In this document: positions 22,495-33,902 of the stretch, piece after piece
Layout: each line of letters begins with the position of its first letter
How positions within the stretch are numbered: position 1 is the stretch's first letter
Source: Isoetes taiwanensis
Taxonomy: Eukaryota > Streptophyta > Lycopodiopsida > Isoetales > Isoetaceae
Assembly (NCBI GenBank): GCA_021234155.1
Contig: JAJEKV010000046.1
Location: forward strand, 11,294,469 to 11,358,468
Length of the DNA: 64,000 bases
Reading direction: 5' to 3'
Translations under genes and position numbers: made by a program
Notes under the pieces: generated by a model
Seen by the model: the letters and a program-made list of their open reading frames with translations, nothing else
Database searches by the model: none
Told to the model about the DNA's origin: nothing

Positions 22495-24162
22495 TGTGAC
22501 GTCCCCTACTCATATACGGTGCACTCACCGTATACAAACAGGAGTTCATCCCCCGTACCAGCTCCATGCTAATACAGGGCCCTCCACATGACACTGCAAC
22601 CGTGACGGGTTCCAGTGGGAAGAGTGGAAGGGTCATTGCACCCCGTCTCCCTCAGGGCCTACCTAGCTGCGGAAGCGTAAACATACATGTCAGTAGCACA
22701 TACATCAACATCATATGACCATCACGAAGGATGGTTCTCTACATATCTGCATAGACAAAGATCAACACTGCACATGGGAAATCCTACCCAAGGCTCAGAC
22801 TCAAGGGATGACTGACGGCTTGGGTCTCCAGAGTTCATTGCAGACAGAATTAATGGCAATGGATTTGGCTGGCATATGAACATGGCTTAGGGTTGTCCAC
22901 TCCATCCGCCCCTCCTGTGCACACTTTGCAGAGTGGTCTGAAAAGTGTCGGGACCTGACTGTAGCCCGCCGGATGCATAGCCAAGAGGGCTACTCCTGGG
23001 CTCATCTTCCCAGTTCCGATGGGGCAGGTAGGGATCGCTCCCTCCAGAGATCTGCATGCTGACTCAAGGTGGCTAGAGGGCCACTGCCCGTATTCGACTG
23101 AACCCACTGGAAGGTGAACACCACCCCACGGGTGTCGAGCCCATGCCTTGCCCGCACGCAGTGGCAAGCCATTGGACCTAGCCACAATGGTTCCCGGTAG
23201 GCCTTACACACCAGAGGAACCGTTCATGGGTCAGGACATGAACCTCCTTCTCAGCCAGTCTGGCCCCTTCACCCACATCCCGGTGTGGCTCTTGTGCACA
23301 GGCCGAATCTACAGTGTGCTAGAGAGGCTACTCTAGGAGCATCAACTACAAGGCTTTAGGTCTCTACCCCCCCTTCCCAATACAAGGAGTTCATAGAGAT
23401 ACATCATCCATATACTTCACAGAGAACTAAAGAACTAAATCTAATCTACAACATAGAGTTAGGTTCTTTAGTTAGAATCTGCTATCTAGAGATCTAGAGG
23501 GCTGCTATGGGCAATTCAATAGGCTAAACCTACTGATTCTAGGACTAAAATAAGGTTTAGACTATCTAATTGGCCAAATACCTGATCCTTGAGGGGCTCC
23601 TCCTGACCTGAGCTCGACCATCCTGCTGAAACGCTCGAATCTAGAGGAACTAAGGATGCAATTCTCCCAGGCAGAGTCTGGGATGCGGTTTTGGTTGTTG
23701 AGGCAGCCAAAACAGAGTCCTAAAGCCCTAAAATCGAAAATTGGGCTAGTTAGGGTTTCCTACCCTATATAGACAAGGGGGTTGGCTAGGGTTTCCAATT
23801 ATCCCCTTTTGGCATGTGGGATAATTGGAAATGGGCCCACTTGCCTTTAAGGGCTAGGTGGCCAAATGTGCACACATGGAAATGTGTGCCCACATTAATG
23901 TGTACATTGGAAAATGTGCACATTAATTGCACCTATGGGTGTGGCCCACTTGGCATGAAGTGTCCACTTGTAAATGTGTGCCCCATTAATGTGTACATTG
24001 GAAAAGGTGCACATTAATAGTCGCACATATTTCTGGCAAGTTGCCCCCTAGAGCTACTCACCTGGCTACACGCTAGCGTACACGTCAGCTGGAGTGGCGT
24101 GTACGCGTGACGAGGCGGTACGGTATACGTCCTGAGGCCGTATACCGTGCTGGAACGTCACA
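22495..24162 (-). repeat. 3' LTR of the chromovirus (1668 bp)
   Basis: It starts TGTGACGTCCCC and ends GGAACGTCACA, so the termini are short inverted repeats. It aligns end to end with 34169-35835. Long stretches are identical; differences cluster at CAG/CTG sites and a few small indels. Confidence 0.95.
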
Positions 24163-24176
24163 TTCTCCCCACCTTG
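24163..24176 (-). other. Polypurine tract of the chromovirus
   Basis: Minus strand CAAGGTGGGGAGAA lies directly before the 3' LTR. Confidence 0.8.
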
Positions 24177-25000
24177 AAATGATGCTGTCCGCAGCATCGT
24201 GGGTCTCCCCACCTTGGGATCGTCGTAACCTGCAATCAACCTGATACATACAATTACTACTTATAATTCCTACACATTTATTAAAATTACCTTAAGGTAA
24301 TACTTTTATGACACTATCGCATTATTATATTATAAAATAACTTATCAATTCACAACATTACTAACAGATTACTCCAAAATTCACTTAACATTACAATTAA
24401 GTTTATCAAAATTTAAAATTAACGTCCGAGGTACTCTTCATTCCTTGCAACACATTCCAACAAAATTTGTGTTGCAAGTCTTAGAGTAACCGAACCTCCT
24501 TGCCCTTTGAGCGCTCTCGGCTGTGGTCGACACTACGTTAGTACCATTTAATTATTAAATAAAATTTTTGGTTATATGGTGACCACCCCACCTATCTACA
24601 TGGATGCATGGCTAATCTCCCGGCGTAGAAAGAGGGTGAATCTTCCATCATGGCCGCGGAGACAGCCTATATGCCTATATGCCGCTCATGCCTACACCTC
24701 TAGTTGCCCGGCGTGGAGGATATCCTTTCGGCGTGGGGGCGCGAAGGATAGATTCCTCCTATCAAAGCATATATGGGGCTAAAGGTGCTTTCCCTATCAA
24801 TGCATTCCTTCATGACCTCCTTTCTCTCGAGGTCGTCTACTTCCGTGGGACAGAAGTAGACTTTCTAATCTACCTTCCACTTTCGCCCAAAGCGGAAACG
24901 GTCATGCCTACATTGACATTACACCACGCCCTAGAGATCACCGTAGTGGTCCCATCATCGGTAACAACGATGCGACCCATACCAAGCGTAGGTGGCATCG
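24177..25000. other. 3' untranslated part of the chromovirus
   Basis: It lies between the chromodomain end (near 25010 on the minus strand) and the polypurine tract. No additional ORF with a recognisable domain was seen. Confidence 0.6.
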
Positions 25001-25009
25001 TGAGATTAA

Positions 25010-25360
25010 TCTTAACTACACAAGAATTAACCTACACAAATCGACATGCCTGAGCCGATTTCTTCGGAGATGACCTTGCCGTCCCATTGCTCCATAAACT
25101 GTGGATACTGCTTTGCTAAGTCTTTCTTAAGTACCCACGTTGCGTCTTCCACTGGTAAGTGTTTCCACTATACTGGAGGAATTCTGATCTCCTCGTTTTC
25201 TTGAAAGCTTTATCAAGAATCAATTCTGGAACTATTTCCAACTGCTCCTCCGTCATTTCCAACAACGTTGGCGAATCCAAGACTTCGTCTGGATTTGGAG
25301 TATGCTTCTTCAACAAACTCACGTGGAAGACCTTATGAATCTTTAGGTGTGCTGGCAAAT
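25010..25360 (-). pseudogene. Chromodomain at the integrase C-terminus
   Basis: The minus-strand frame starts LPAHLKIHKVFHVSLLKK, the standard gypsy integrase tail, and continues VPELILDKAFKKTRRSEF. After a frame break comes DATWVLKKDLAKQYPQF, which carries the second part of a chromodomain with its Trp. Chromodomains on integrases define chromoviruses and bind modified histone tails to guide insertion. It is degraded by small indels. Its presence beside an H3-like ORF in the same element is notable. Confidence 0.8.
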
Positions 25361-25377
25361 CTAGCTTGTAGGATTGA

Positions 25378-26350
25378 TTACCTACTCTCTTGACTATTCT
25401 GAAAGGTCCAGCCCACCTTGGAGCAAGCTTCTTGCAATTGCCGATCCCGAAGCTTATTTTGCTTCACCTTGATCTTGAGCCAAACATCATCTCCAACTTT
25501 GAACTCTCTTCTTTTTTCGATGCTTGTTTGTCGGCGATGCTCTTCGACGACTTCTTGCCGCAGCCAGATAACCTCGAACTTCCTCCACAAAGCTTTGCAG
25601 ATATCGGCCAACATCTGCCTGCTTGAAACTTCCACTTTTGACACGGGGTTGTGCCAAGTATCCGAGTTAGGGCGATAGCCGTAATTGATCATAAACGGCG
25701 ACATTTGGGACGATTCTTGCTTGGTGCTATTGTATGCAAACTCCACCAAGTGAATAAATTCTTCCCACATACTTTGCTTATTCGCATATAGTTTCGGTAG
25801 CATGTCCTCTAAAATCCTGTTGCTGGTCCGCCTCACCGCCATCCGTCGAGGATGGTATGCCGTGCTCATGGATAGCTTCGCCTCAATTGTCGCAAAGAGG
25901 TCTTGCCAAAAGGCGCCATGAACGGATCCCTCGCCTGGGAGATGATCTCCCTTGGCATGCCATGAAGCACGAAGATCTCTTTGGTGAAGAGCTTTGTCCG
26001 TATCCATAGTCAGATTCGTGGTTACGCAAGGCACAAAATGTGCCATCTTCGACAACTTGTCGACCACTACCATCAAGGCATCCTTGCCTCTCATTTGTTC
26101 TTGGGAGTCCCGTGATAAAATCCATGCCGATTACCTCCCACTTAGCGTTTGGCACCGCTAATGGCTCTAATGCCCCTCGAATTAAGCTGCTCCGCTTTCG
26201 CCGTCGGGCATAGCCGACATTCCTTGATGTAGCGAGCTATTTGCTTCTTCATTCCTGGCCAATAATAGGCTGCGCAAGACTTTGAAATATGTTTTCATGA
26301 ATCCCGCATGGCCGGCTATTGGGCAAGCAGCGTGTCATGGAGGATCAACT
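25378..26350 (-). pseudogene. Chromovirus integrase
   Basis: The zinc-binding region near 26230-26340 shows GHAGFMKTYF and, after a frame shift, the Cys pair of ECRLCPTAKAEQL. The catalytic core shows KWEVIGMDFITGLPRT, then DKLSKMAHFVPC, then a frame-disturbed second Asp region followed by GAFWQDLFATIEAKLSMSTA and YHPRRM. The helix RILEDMLPKLYANKQSMWEE and AYNSTKQESSQMSPFMINYG follow, and the tail has RREFKVGDDVWLKIK. Several 1-7 bp losses break the frame while the protein text stays clear on both sides, suggesting very recent damage or sequence error. Confidence 0.88.
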
Positions 26351-26639
26351 TCCTTACACGATGATTGAATGCACGCACAACTTGTTCTTATGGTATAACA
26401 GGTTGCCTTCCCTTCTTATAATGCTTGAAGGCCTCCGCTCTTTATCTGTTCTAGCCTCCTTAGAAAGGCTTGCCCATACTTCGAAATCCACATCCGTTGG
26501 CAAGGACTCTTCAATCCTCTTACCAAAGTCATTTGGAGAGCGCCGAAATTGCATTGCAATGCACTCTAGTTGTCGGGATGCCTTGAAAGCGCATCCGCTA
26601 CCACATTGAGCTTCCCGGCTTGTAGACTATATCAAAGTC

Positions 26640-27730
26640 ATATTCTTCGAGGAACTCCATCCATCTCCGTTGCCTCAGTTGAGGTGTGGTTTGCGTGAAT
26701 ACATATTGGAGGCTCATGATGGTCGGTATCCAATTGGAACTTCCTTCCCAAGAGATAATGCCTCCATATTCTTAATGCCCCGACAACCGCAAGCAATTCA
26801 CGATCGCGGCGTGGTAGCGCGTTAAGCCGGGCGTCGTTCATCTTCCTCGAATCATACGCTACCCACGCTCTTCTTGCATAAGCACCGCACTGTGAGCTAT
26901 CTTACTCGCTGATTTGCTACAAGCTTATCTTTCTGGGTCCCAGGGGTTAAGATCGGGCTGTTGTTAAAGCTTCCTTCAACAATTCAAACCCCCCGTTTGG
27001 GCTTTCTTGTGCCAATGCTCTGCCCAATCTTTCACTTTCTGCCGCCAGCGTCAAGTCCGTTAGCGGGGCTGCTATCTTGGCAAAGTTCTTTCTGAACTTC
27101 TGTAGTACCGCTAGGCCGAGGAAACTTCGACTTCATGCACATTCTTCGGGCGCCGCCACCAATGACGGCTTCAATCTTTGCGGGATCCGTTGAGATGCCT
27201 TCGCCGAGATCACATGACCAAGGTATTCCACCTTCTCTCAAGGCGGTGGCACTTCGACAACTTGGCGCATAACCGGTGCCTCTTCAACTTCTCTAGCACT
27301 CTTCTCAAGTGTTTGCACGTGCTCTTCAAAGGATCCGCTATACACCAAAATGTCATCAAAGAAAACAATCACAAAGGTGTCGGGGAACTCCTCGAAGATA
27401 TCGCTCATGAGCCTCATGAACGCTATGGGGCATTTGATAAGTAAAAGGCATTACCGTGAACTCATAATGCCCATACCGCAGGCTCAAGGCGGTCTTATGG
27501 ATATCTTCTTCCTTTATCCCCGATCGATGATAACCCGACCTTAAAGTCGATTTTGAGAAGATCTTTGCACCTTGAAGTGATCCATCAAGTCGTCGTCGAT
27601 CTTGAAGCGCATATTTGTTCTTAATGGTGTGCTTATTCAACCGCTGTCTATAGTCTATGCACATCCTCAAAGATCCATCCTTCTTCTTGACAAAAGAATG
27701 GGCGCCCAAGCGGCGAGACACTAGGTCTAA
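26640..27730 (-). pseudogene. Chromovirus reverse transcriptase-RNase H
   Basis: Minus-strand motifs run [57 protein letters not shown] and [12 protein letters not shown]. The catalytic block reads [14 protein letters not shown] near 27350, with FFDD in place of the commoner YxDD. YLGHVISA follows, and RNase H remnants include RRDRELLAVVGALRIWRHYL and GRKFQLDTDH (26841-26640). Frame changes are frequent. Spacing and order are those of Ty3/gypsy elements. Confidence 0.88.
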
Positions 27731-27924
27731 TGAAACCTAGGTCGAAAGCAGCTCCTCGCGAATCGCTTCTTGACTCCGGCAACTCTGGCGTTGTCATTCT
27801 ATATGGAGCCTTGCTTGTTGGTTTTTGTTCTGGTTCGAAAGTGCTATCTCAACTTTCGACTCCCCTATAAGGAGGGAGCTGCTTGATCTCATCCGAAAGA
27901 GATCATGGAACTCGTGATCGCCTT

Positions 27925-28415
27925 TTAGCTACTTGCTCGGCAACTTGCCGAGCACCTTGTCTTCTTTGCTTCCTTCCGATTCGGCTCACTAATCTCAAGC
28001 TTGAAGATGTATGCCACTTGCTCACTCTTGATGCACTTGAACAGCCGTTTAGAAGACATACACTGCATGATGGGGACAACTTCCTTACCTGTTATCTCAA
28101 TGATCTTGCCGTCGGGCGTTGGGAAGGTCACCTTCCGCTTTCCACAGTCGATAATGGCCCCTGCTGGCCCAAGGTACTCCATTCCTATGATCAAGTCATA
28201 CTTTCCAATGCCCATTACCGCGCCCCATCACGGATATTAATCCTCGGCAAGTCGATGTCGGTTAATTCTCTTGCCCGCCATCCGCTTTTACCGCACCACT
28301 TGCTAAAACAACGGGTCTTGGCTTTGACTTTAGCGGCTTCAACTTCAACATTTGAACCATTCTGGGGGATGCAAGGTTATGGCTACTTCCTGAGTCTATC
28401 AAGACTATGAAGGAC
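27925..28415 (-). pseudogene. Chromovirus aspartic protease
   Basis: On the minus strand the active-site region reads SFIVLIDSGSSHNLASPRM near 28385, with the D-S-G motif of retropepsins. It continues PLKSKPRPVVLASGAVKADG and, after a frame shift, MGIGKYDLIIGMEYLGPAGA and KRKVTFPTPDGK. The second block matches the flap and second part of RVP-type proteases. It lies between gag and reverse transcriptase as expected and would release the mature proteins. Confidence 0.85.
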
Positions 28416-28439
28416 TTAGCTTTAGCCTTCCCTCTGTGC

Positions 28440-29640
28440 GGGAAATTACCTTATCTTGGCTCTCTGCTTGCTCGTATCTATTGCGGCAAAGATGTGACAC
28501 TCACCCGGATGTAGTCGCGGGCCTCTTTTCGCCGTCGTCGTCGCCGACAGAGGCGTCCCAATCTCCCAACTCCGCTTAGAGCCGCACTCATGGACGAGGG
28601 GCGGTTTACGTCCTATGGCTGGCTGGAAGCACTGGCACAACCTTTTCTATGCACTCTGTCTCTTTTCCTTGGGCATTGCACGCAAAAGGATCGCCGACCG
28701 CTTTGGAGTAGTTTGACCCCTCCCCGCTTGTCCTTGAAGGACACCTGCTTCTTCTCCTGTTGTTTCCCTGGTTCCCCACCATGTGGGGCTCTAAATTTGG
28801 ACTGGACTGGCTGCCCGGGGCTATAGCTTCCTGTCGCCCTTGCCTTTATCACGAAGAAATCTTCTTTGTTTACGCCATATTCGAGGTCCTGACTGCGCAA
28901 GCTTATAGCCTTGGATTTAAAACCGACATCTTGTCCTAGGGTTTATTGCCCTCACAAGCTTTGCGGATCTCCTCATTCAGCCCCTCAATATAGCTTTCTC
29001 GCATGCTTTTCTCCCAACTTTGGCACATCTGACCTTAGCCTCATGAATTCCTCGTATATTTACGGATCGATTTGTTGCCTTGCCGCAACCTTTGAAACTG
29101 CTGCATCATCTTTGGACTTATGTTCCCCTCGGAACGTAATGGCGCTTGAAGGCTTTAGCAAACTTCACGAACTTACAAGCATCCTGCTTAAGCCATGTGC
29201 CTTTGCATAACCCTTCCACCAAATCCGGCGGCTCCTTTCAAGTTAAAACATTTGCAACTCTTGCCTTTGTCCTTATCCTTCATGCCATAAGCATTTCAGG
29301 TACTTTCGCTTCGTTTAGATCCAGCCATGCCTGCTTCCAATCGACTGTTCTCCCCCGAGAACTGTTCGATTCAGGGCCTTCCATACATTGCCCGGTCGCG
29401 GAATCTACCTTCTTACGGTAGTCGAGGCCACGGTATCTCTTTGTCGTCCCTGCGGGGTGTTCCTCGCCTTCCATCTGTTGGTTCACGAGCACGTTCTTCC
29501 TCTTCCTCGGTCGGTCCGTCACGAACTTGAGTCGGAAGATTAGGGCTGGAGGATCTCCTTCTCTTGCTCCTCTTCTTGTCTCTTCCTGCCCTCCGAAGCT
29601 GATGCTTGCGGCGGCGGCGTTGCCCACCGAACCCACTCAC
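28440..29640 (-). pseudogene. Chromovirus gag
   Basis: Frames on the minus strand give DWKQAWLDLNEAKVPEML, then pieces such as RLRQGNKSIRKYT and YIEGLNEEIRKACEGNKP. A Cys/His-rich end near 28600 (CFQPAIGRKPPLVHEC) looks like a damaged zinc knuckle. The same words, QGNKSVQKHTEEFMRLR and GLNNEIRELI, occur in the gag at 62.8-64 kb, so the two elements share a gag lineage. Gag forms the capsid and packages element RNA. Many frame breaks are present. Confidence 0.8.
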
Positions 29641-29989
29641 GCTTTTGTGTGAGATGTAATGCCTTTATCGCTCCGGTCCGCCCTCATCGGGCTATCTCCT
29701 CCTCCGGGGTCATGGGTTCCATATCTTCAAATAGGTTCCTTTAGGGGTGGTGCGGGTGGGGTTTGCTCTTCTATAAGATCCTCAGTAGGTTGTCGTTCCC
29801 CTGCGTTTGGGCCTCTAGTTTGCATCCACAAGCAATTCATGGCTATATGATTAGTTTCATTTGTTCTCTTGCATTGTTTATGTTTGTTGGTATAATTGTG
29901 GGGCAAAATACATCAACAAAACATTTAAAGTCTGCAGAATTGTATTTATATATCATATAATATTTTAGATACAAAAGTCTCAGGGATCA

Positions 29990-31624
29990 AGAGTCTAACT
30001 AGTCTTGAAATGCCGGTAAGGCGGGTTGTCTTCAAGAAACTTCTTAACTTGGGCCGTCCCTACCGAAAGTGACCCAAGTTCACGATGATCTTGCCGATGA
30101 GCCTCCTGTATGGCCCTCACCGGGTCTTCTACCGCGGTCGGATGTAAGGGAGATCCATCGCCCAGTAATCTCGCTGGCGTCGGTGGGGTATGGCGAAGTC
30201 GAAAGAGGTCAAGTGCCATTGCCCTCTTGACTAAAGACAAAGATAGTCGACATTTGTTGCTATTCGAGCATGCCTGCCGAAGCCTGAGAGTGCAATCAGC
30301 ATGAACACTCCCTCTTCGCCTCTGGGACTGAACTTGCGGTGAATTACCGCTATTCTCCCATCCATCGGCGGTGCAAGTAGTACACGAATGACTGTCGTTG
30401 TTGTGTGCGAGAAGCTTCTCCGCTTGTTTGGCCTCGGCTCTGTGCGCCCGGCGTACTTCGTCGACCTCAATTTGATCAGCTCCTGTAGTCTTCCATTGTG
30501 CGGTCGAGCCTCCTGAGGTCGATTCCTTCTCCTTTTGGCAGGGGTGCTATCGAAGGACCCGACATTAGGATGCTCGTGGTCTTCCCACGGATCCCCATCT
30601 GCTCTTGGAGGGCGAGGAACTCCTCCTCTGTTGGCAGCTCCGTTCGTCCATCATTTGCCTTATCTTGCTTTGTAGGCACGGATATCGGAGGTCGTCTCCC
30701 ACAGTGCCAGGTGTCGGACTCCCTCACTTGAAGGGGAAGTCGAGGCTCCCCGGACGATGAAGTCGTCCATGTCGATCTGCCTTGGTGGTGGAGCAGATTC
30801 GTCCAACTGAGCTCCCTCTCCCGCATTCGGGGAAGGTTCGGATGTCGTGAGGGTAGATACTCCTCTCCGTCGATGATGATAGGGGCTAGGCTTGTGATGC
30901 CTAGCCCGAGTGGGGAACAACTTCGATGCCCTCACGGCTCTGCTTTCGAAATTGATCGCTCTCCTGCTCTCCTTTGGCCGTTCTTCCGATGTCGAGTCGA
31001 GCTCAGGTGTATCCCTCGTCGTCAGACTCTTCTTCATCCTCTCTTGCTTCTGTTCACGTTGATCTTTGCATCAACATCGCTCTTCCTTTTACCTTTGCTA
31101 TGGGGTCTACCTCCGTCGGAGGGATAGAGGTTGCCCCCATCGGGTTCCGGGCGGTGGGATAAGAAGATGGCTAGGGCGGTGGTGTAAGAGAAGTACTTGG
31201 TCTGTTGGTCGTCGAGGGACCATGTAGTCGAGTAGCCTTTGCGCCTTGTTAGTCAAGTACTTGGCGATGTTGGGGACATCGCCCAAGGCTGCTTGAAGAG
31301 ATGGGCGGGGAACGAAGTATCCTATGCAAGGGGGGACTTGGACAAGGGAGGGTCCTACCCTAGCCTGAAATTCTCGCTAGCACCGCCTATATGTTTGGGG
31401 TTGCATTGGCGTAGCTTGATGTCGATTTCTTTTCGCAAAGACTTGGAAGATGTCGTTGACATCCGCCTCAAAGAAGACATGGGTAATTTGGCTACTGTAC
31501 CATCGCCCGAAATCAGCAGTGGCCATTGATCTAGCAAAGAAGGGAGTATCAAACGGATGCAGAAGCGCCTCAGGGAGCTGAAAGATCGCCTAAGCAGTGG
31601 AGAGCAAATTTTGCAGGGTGCCAA
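29990..31624 (-). pseudogene. Chromovirus extra ORF2, conserved protein of unknown function
   Basis: Between the H3-like ORF and gag lie about 1.6 kb of minus-strand coding sequence in several frames. Recognisable blocks are YFSYTTALAIFLSH (near 31180), a basic linker RAINFESRAVRASKLFPTRA, QIDMDDFIVRGAS, LPTEEEFLALQEQMGIRG (near 30620), RHARIATNV and VKRAMALDLFRL (near 30230-30270). Each main block has a counterpart in the same order at 61.3-62.4 kb, so this was a real protein in both elements. I recognise no known family. Its place next to the H3-like ORF suggests a joint role, which is inference. Confidence 0.6.
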
Positions 31625-31828
31625 ATGAGAAATGGGGAACTTATTTATAGAAAGGGGGAAACCCTAATTTTTGGATGACTTAGAATTTACTGAGATTAGG
31701 CAATTCTAACCTATTAAGTGATGCAATTGCAAGTTTGAAGACTATTTCTAGGGTTTGAGCATGCTAAGGACAACTACTGAACCTATTGTACAACTTGGAG
31801 ATCATTTGGTGAAGAAATGGTACGGGGT

Positions 31829-31891
31829 CTCACACGTTGCGCCCAGCCCGATTTCTAAAATGTAGAAATCTGTCCTGGCGCGACGTATGAG
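31829..31891. promoter_or_regulatory. 63-nt palindrome before ORF2, copy 1
   Basis: Layout 15-6-8-5-8-6-15: outer arms CTCACACGTTGCGCC and GGCGCGACGTATGAG, inner arms GATTTCTA and TAGAAATC, loop AAATG, two 6-nt symmetrical internal loops. It sits 199 nt from its sister copy. Confidence 0.9.
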
Positions 31892-32027
31892 ACATGGGTC
31901 CTAATTGGGCTAGGATTACTCAATTCAGGTGATCTAAGGCTGTAATTCCACTAAACTCATCGAGTTAGGCAGAATTGACCCCTTACTTGGTCGATTTGGA
32001 GCTGTTTTGGGCATCTTTGGGCATGGT

Positions 32028-32090
32028 CTCACACGTTGCGCCCAGCCCGATTTCTAAAATGTAGAAATCTGTCCTGGCGCGACGTGTGAG
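32028..32090. promoter_or_regulatory. 63-nt palindrome before ORF2, copy 2
   Basis: Same 15-6-8-5-8-6-15 layout. Outer arms CTCACACGTTGCGCC and GGCGCGACGTGTGAG pair at 14 of 15, the last being a G-T pair in RNA. Confidence 0.92.
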
Positions 32091-32237
32091 ACATCGTCTC
32101 AATTTTGCTCAAAACTCCAATTTAATTAAAACAAAAGCTAGGGATCAATATCTTGACCTATTTAAACGGGGTTTGAGACTTTATTTACACAAAAATTTCT
32201 TTATATTAACAAAAATTTTTCCAGTTATTTACAAAAC

Positions 32238-33532
32238 TCAAGGGCGTTCACCCTTGATGTGCCTGGCAAGATACATATCCTGCCTCATGAGGGTAACCCT
32301 CTTCGCGTGCACCGTGCAGGCCGTTGAGTCTTCAAAATGCTTTACTATAAACGCTTCGGCCGCCTCTTGTAAACACAGCAGCATCTCGTCGGTCACGCGC
32401 ATGTCTGTGTTGTATTCTTGTATGACTTCGCGGACCAAACTTATTTGGAACGGGCGCCCGGGAATCAAGAGTCAGAACTCTCGGAAGTGGCGGATCTCCT
32501 TGAGTGCCCTGTCTTCCAGCTTCTTCTTCTTGCCACGCTTCTTCCCTGGTGCTCGGGGAGGCTTGGGCTTTGGTGGAGGGGGCTTCAGTGTCTGGCCCTT
32601 CGTCGGGTGTCCGCCTTCAATCGTCCTCACCCTGTGCTCCTGGTAATAGGCATTGTAGGCCTCCCACTTCGCCATGTAAGCGTTGTGCTCCTTGATCTTC
32701 TTCTGATAGACCTTTAGGGGGTCTATCACATATGCCTCCCGTTGTGGCCGTGGGGCCTTGACCCTATCCCACGTCGGGAACGGTGGGGGCTTCGCCACCT
32801 GTCCGGCCTCCTCCTGCTCTTGGGGCATGCGCTCTGGGACCTCTTCCCTCTGACCAGGGGGCTTTGAAGAGCTTGCCCGTCTGCGCCCGACACGTAGTCT
32901 TGGTCCGAAGTCGTCGGTGTGGAAGCGGGGTCTCCCCTCCCCAAACGGCTCATTGATGACGGGACCTTCGGCTCGCTTCCCGACCTTTACCAACTTCCTC
33001 TTGCCTGCCTTTATGGCTTTGGCCCTCCTCTTCTTGGTTCCGCTGGCTGTAGTCGGGTCGTCTTCCCGACTCTTTATCCTCTGCTCCCGGTGGCTCCTTG
33101 GCCCGTACTTGTGGGGCTGGCGTGCGAGGTCGGCCTCCTCTTAGGGGGTGAGTTCCGTGCCGTCTTGCTCCTCTCTTCCTCTGCTCCTCCTGAGGTGGAT
33201 CTCGGACACAGGGTTGCTCCCGGGCTGTTGATGGGTCCGCCTGTTCCCTCTCCTCCTCCCGTGGGTTGGCGTTTCTCTGGTGTTGCTCCTTTTTGCTTCC
33301 CTTCCCCCCGCGAGTGCGATTTTCGCCGAGGATCTCGTTCATGGCGTCTGGCGGTCGTCCTCCAAGAGCTCACGTGTGGTCGCTCGGTCGATCCGACCAC
33401 TGCTTCCTCGCTCGACGAAGATTCGTCGTTGTGGAGAAGGCGTTCCCGAAGAATCCTGTGAAAGAGGCGGATCATTTGGAGGATCCGGGCTTCGGCTGGG
33501 CTTCCTTGCGATGCTGCCGTGCGGGCCATCAT
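32238..33532 (-). pseudogene. Retrotransposon ORF with histone H3/CENH3-like fold
   Basis: The last 90 codons form a near-complete H3 fold: alphaN ALKEIRHF, then LLIPGRPF, alpha1 SLVREVIQEY, loop 1 NTDMRV, long alpha2 CLQEAAEAFIVKHFEDS, then CTVHAKRVTLMRQD and LARHIKGERP. Histone H3 is unmistakable. EIRHF, LLIP and VTLMR(K/Q)D are as in plant CENH3 rather than canonical H3, but loop 1 has canonical length. A TGA at 32472-32474 falls before LLIP, where one residue is also missing. Upstream is a long Pro/Lys/Arg-rich tail, with start codons at 33532 (MARTAAS) and two frame changes. A captured H3 variant could bring the element to nucleosomes or centromeres (inference). Confidence 0.85.
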
Positions 33533-33714
33533 CTTACGGTTTGTCGATCCGGAGCTAAGCTAGAAGATCGCCTTGGCAACCTGGCGAAGTTCTAGGGAAG
33601 AACAGGAAAAAAATGGGAGGGGTCTGGTTCTATTTATAGGGCCAAATTTAGGTCAACTTTTAAACTACCTTTTTGGGTTGTCTAAGGCATCTAAAACACC
33701 TAATTAAGCAAGGT

Positions 33715-33777
33715 CTCACACGTTGCGCCCAGCCCGATTCCTAGAATCTAGAAACCTGTCCTGGCGCGACGTGTGAG
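33715..33777. promoter_or_regulatory. 63-nt leader palindrome before the H3-like ORF, copy 1
   Basis: Outer arms CTCACACGTTGCGCC and GGCGCGACGTGTGAG. The inner stem is changed relative to the other copies (GATTCCTA, CTAGAAAC) but part of the pairing is kept. Confidence 0.9.
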
Positions 33778-33902
33778 ACATGGTGGGGCCCACTTATTAC
33801 ATTGACATGTAACATGCTAAATCTACTAATTCTTAGCTTAAATTTAGAATTATCAAGGTATTTTACTGTAATTTACAACTTTTTGGTGTCAAAGCTGAAT
33901 GT

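Noticed and set aside
28900-30840. CRISPR-like, operon-like or bacterial features
   Set aside because: No regularly spaced identical repeats with unique spacers; splice sites, poly(A) elements and LTR elements show a plant nuclear genome.
32600-33530. Plus-strand open frames opposite the H3-like ORF
   Set aside because: They are antisense reflections of GC-rich coding sequence and lack homologues in the second element.
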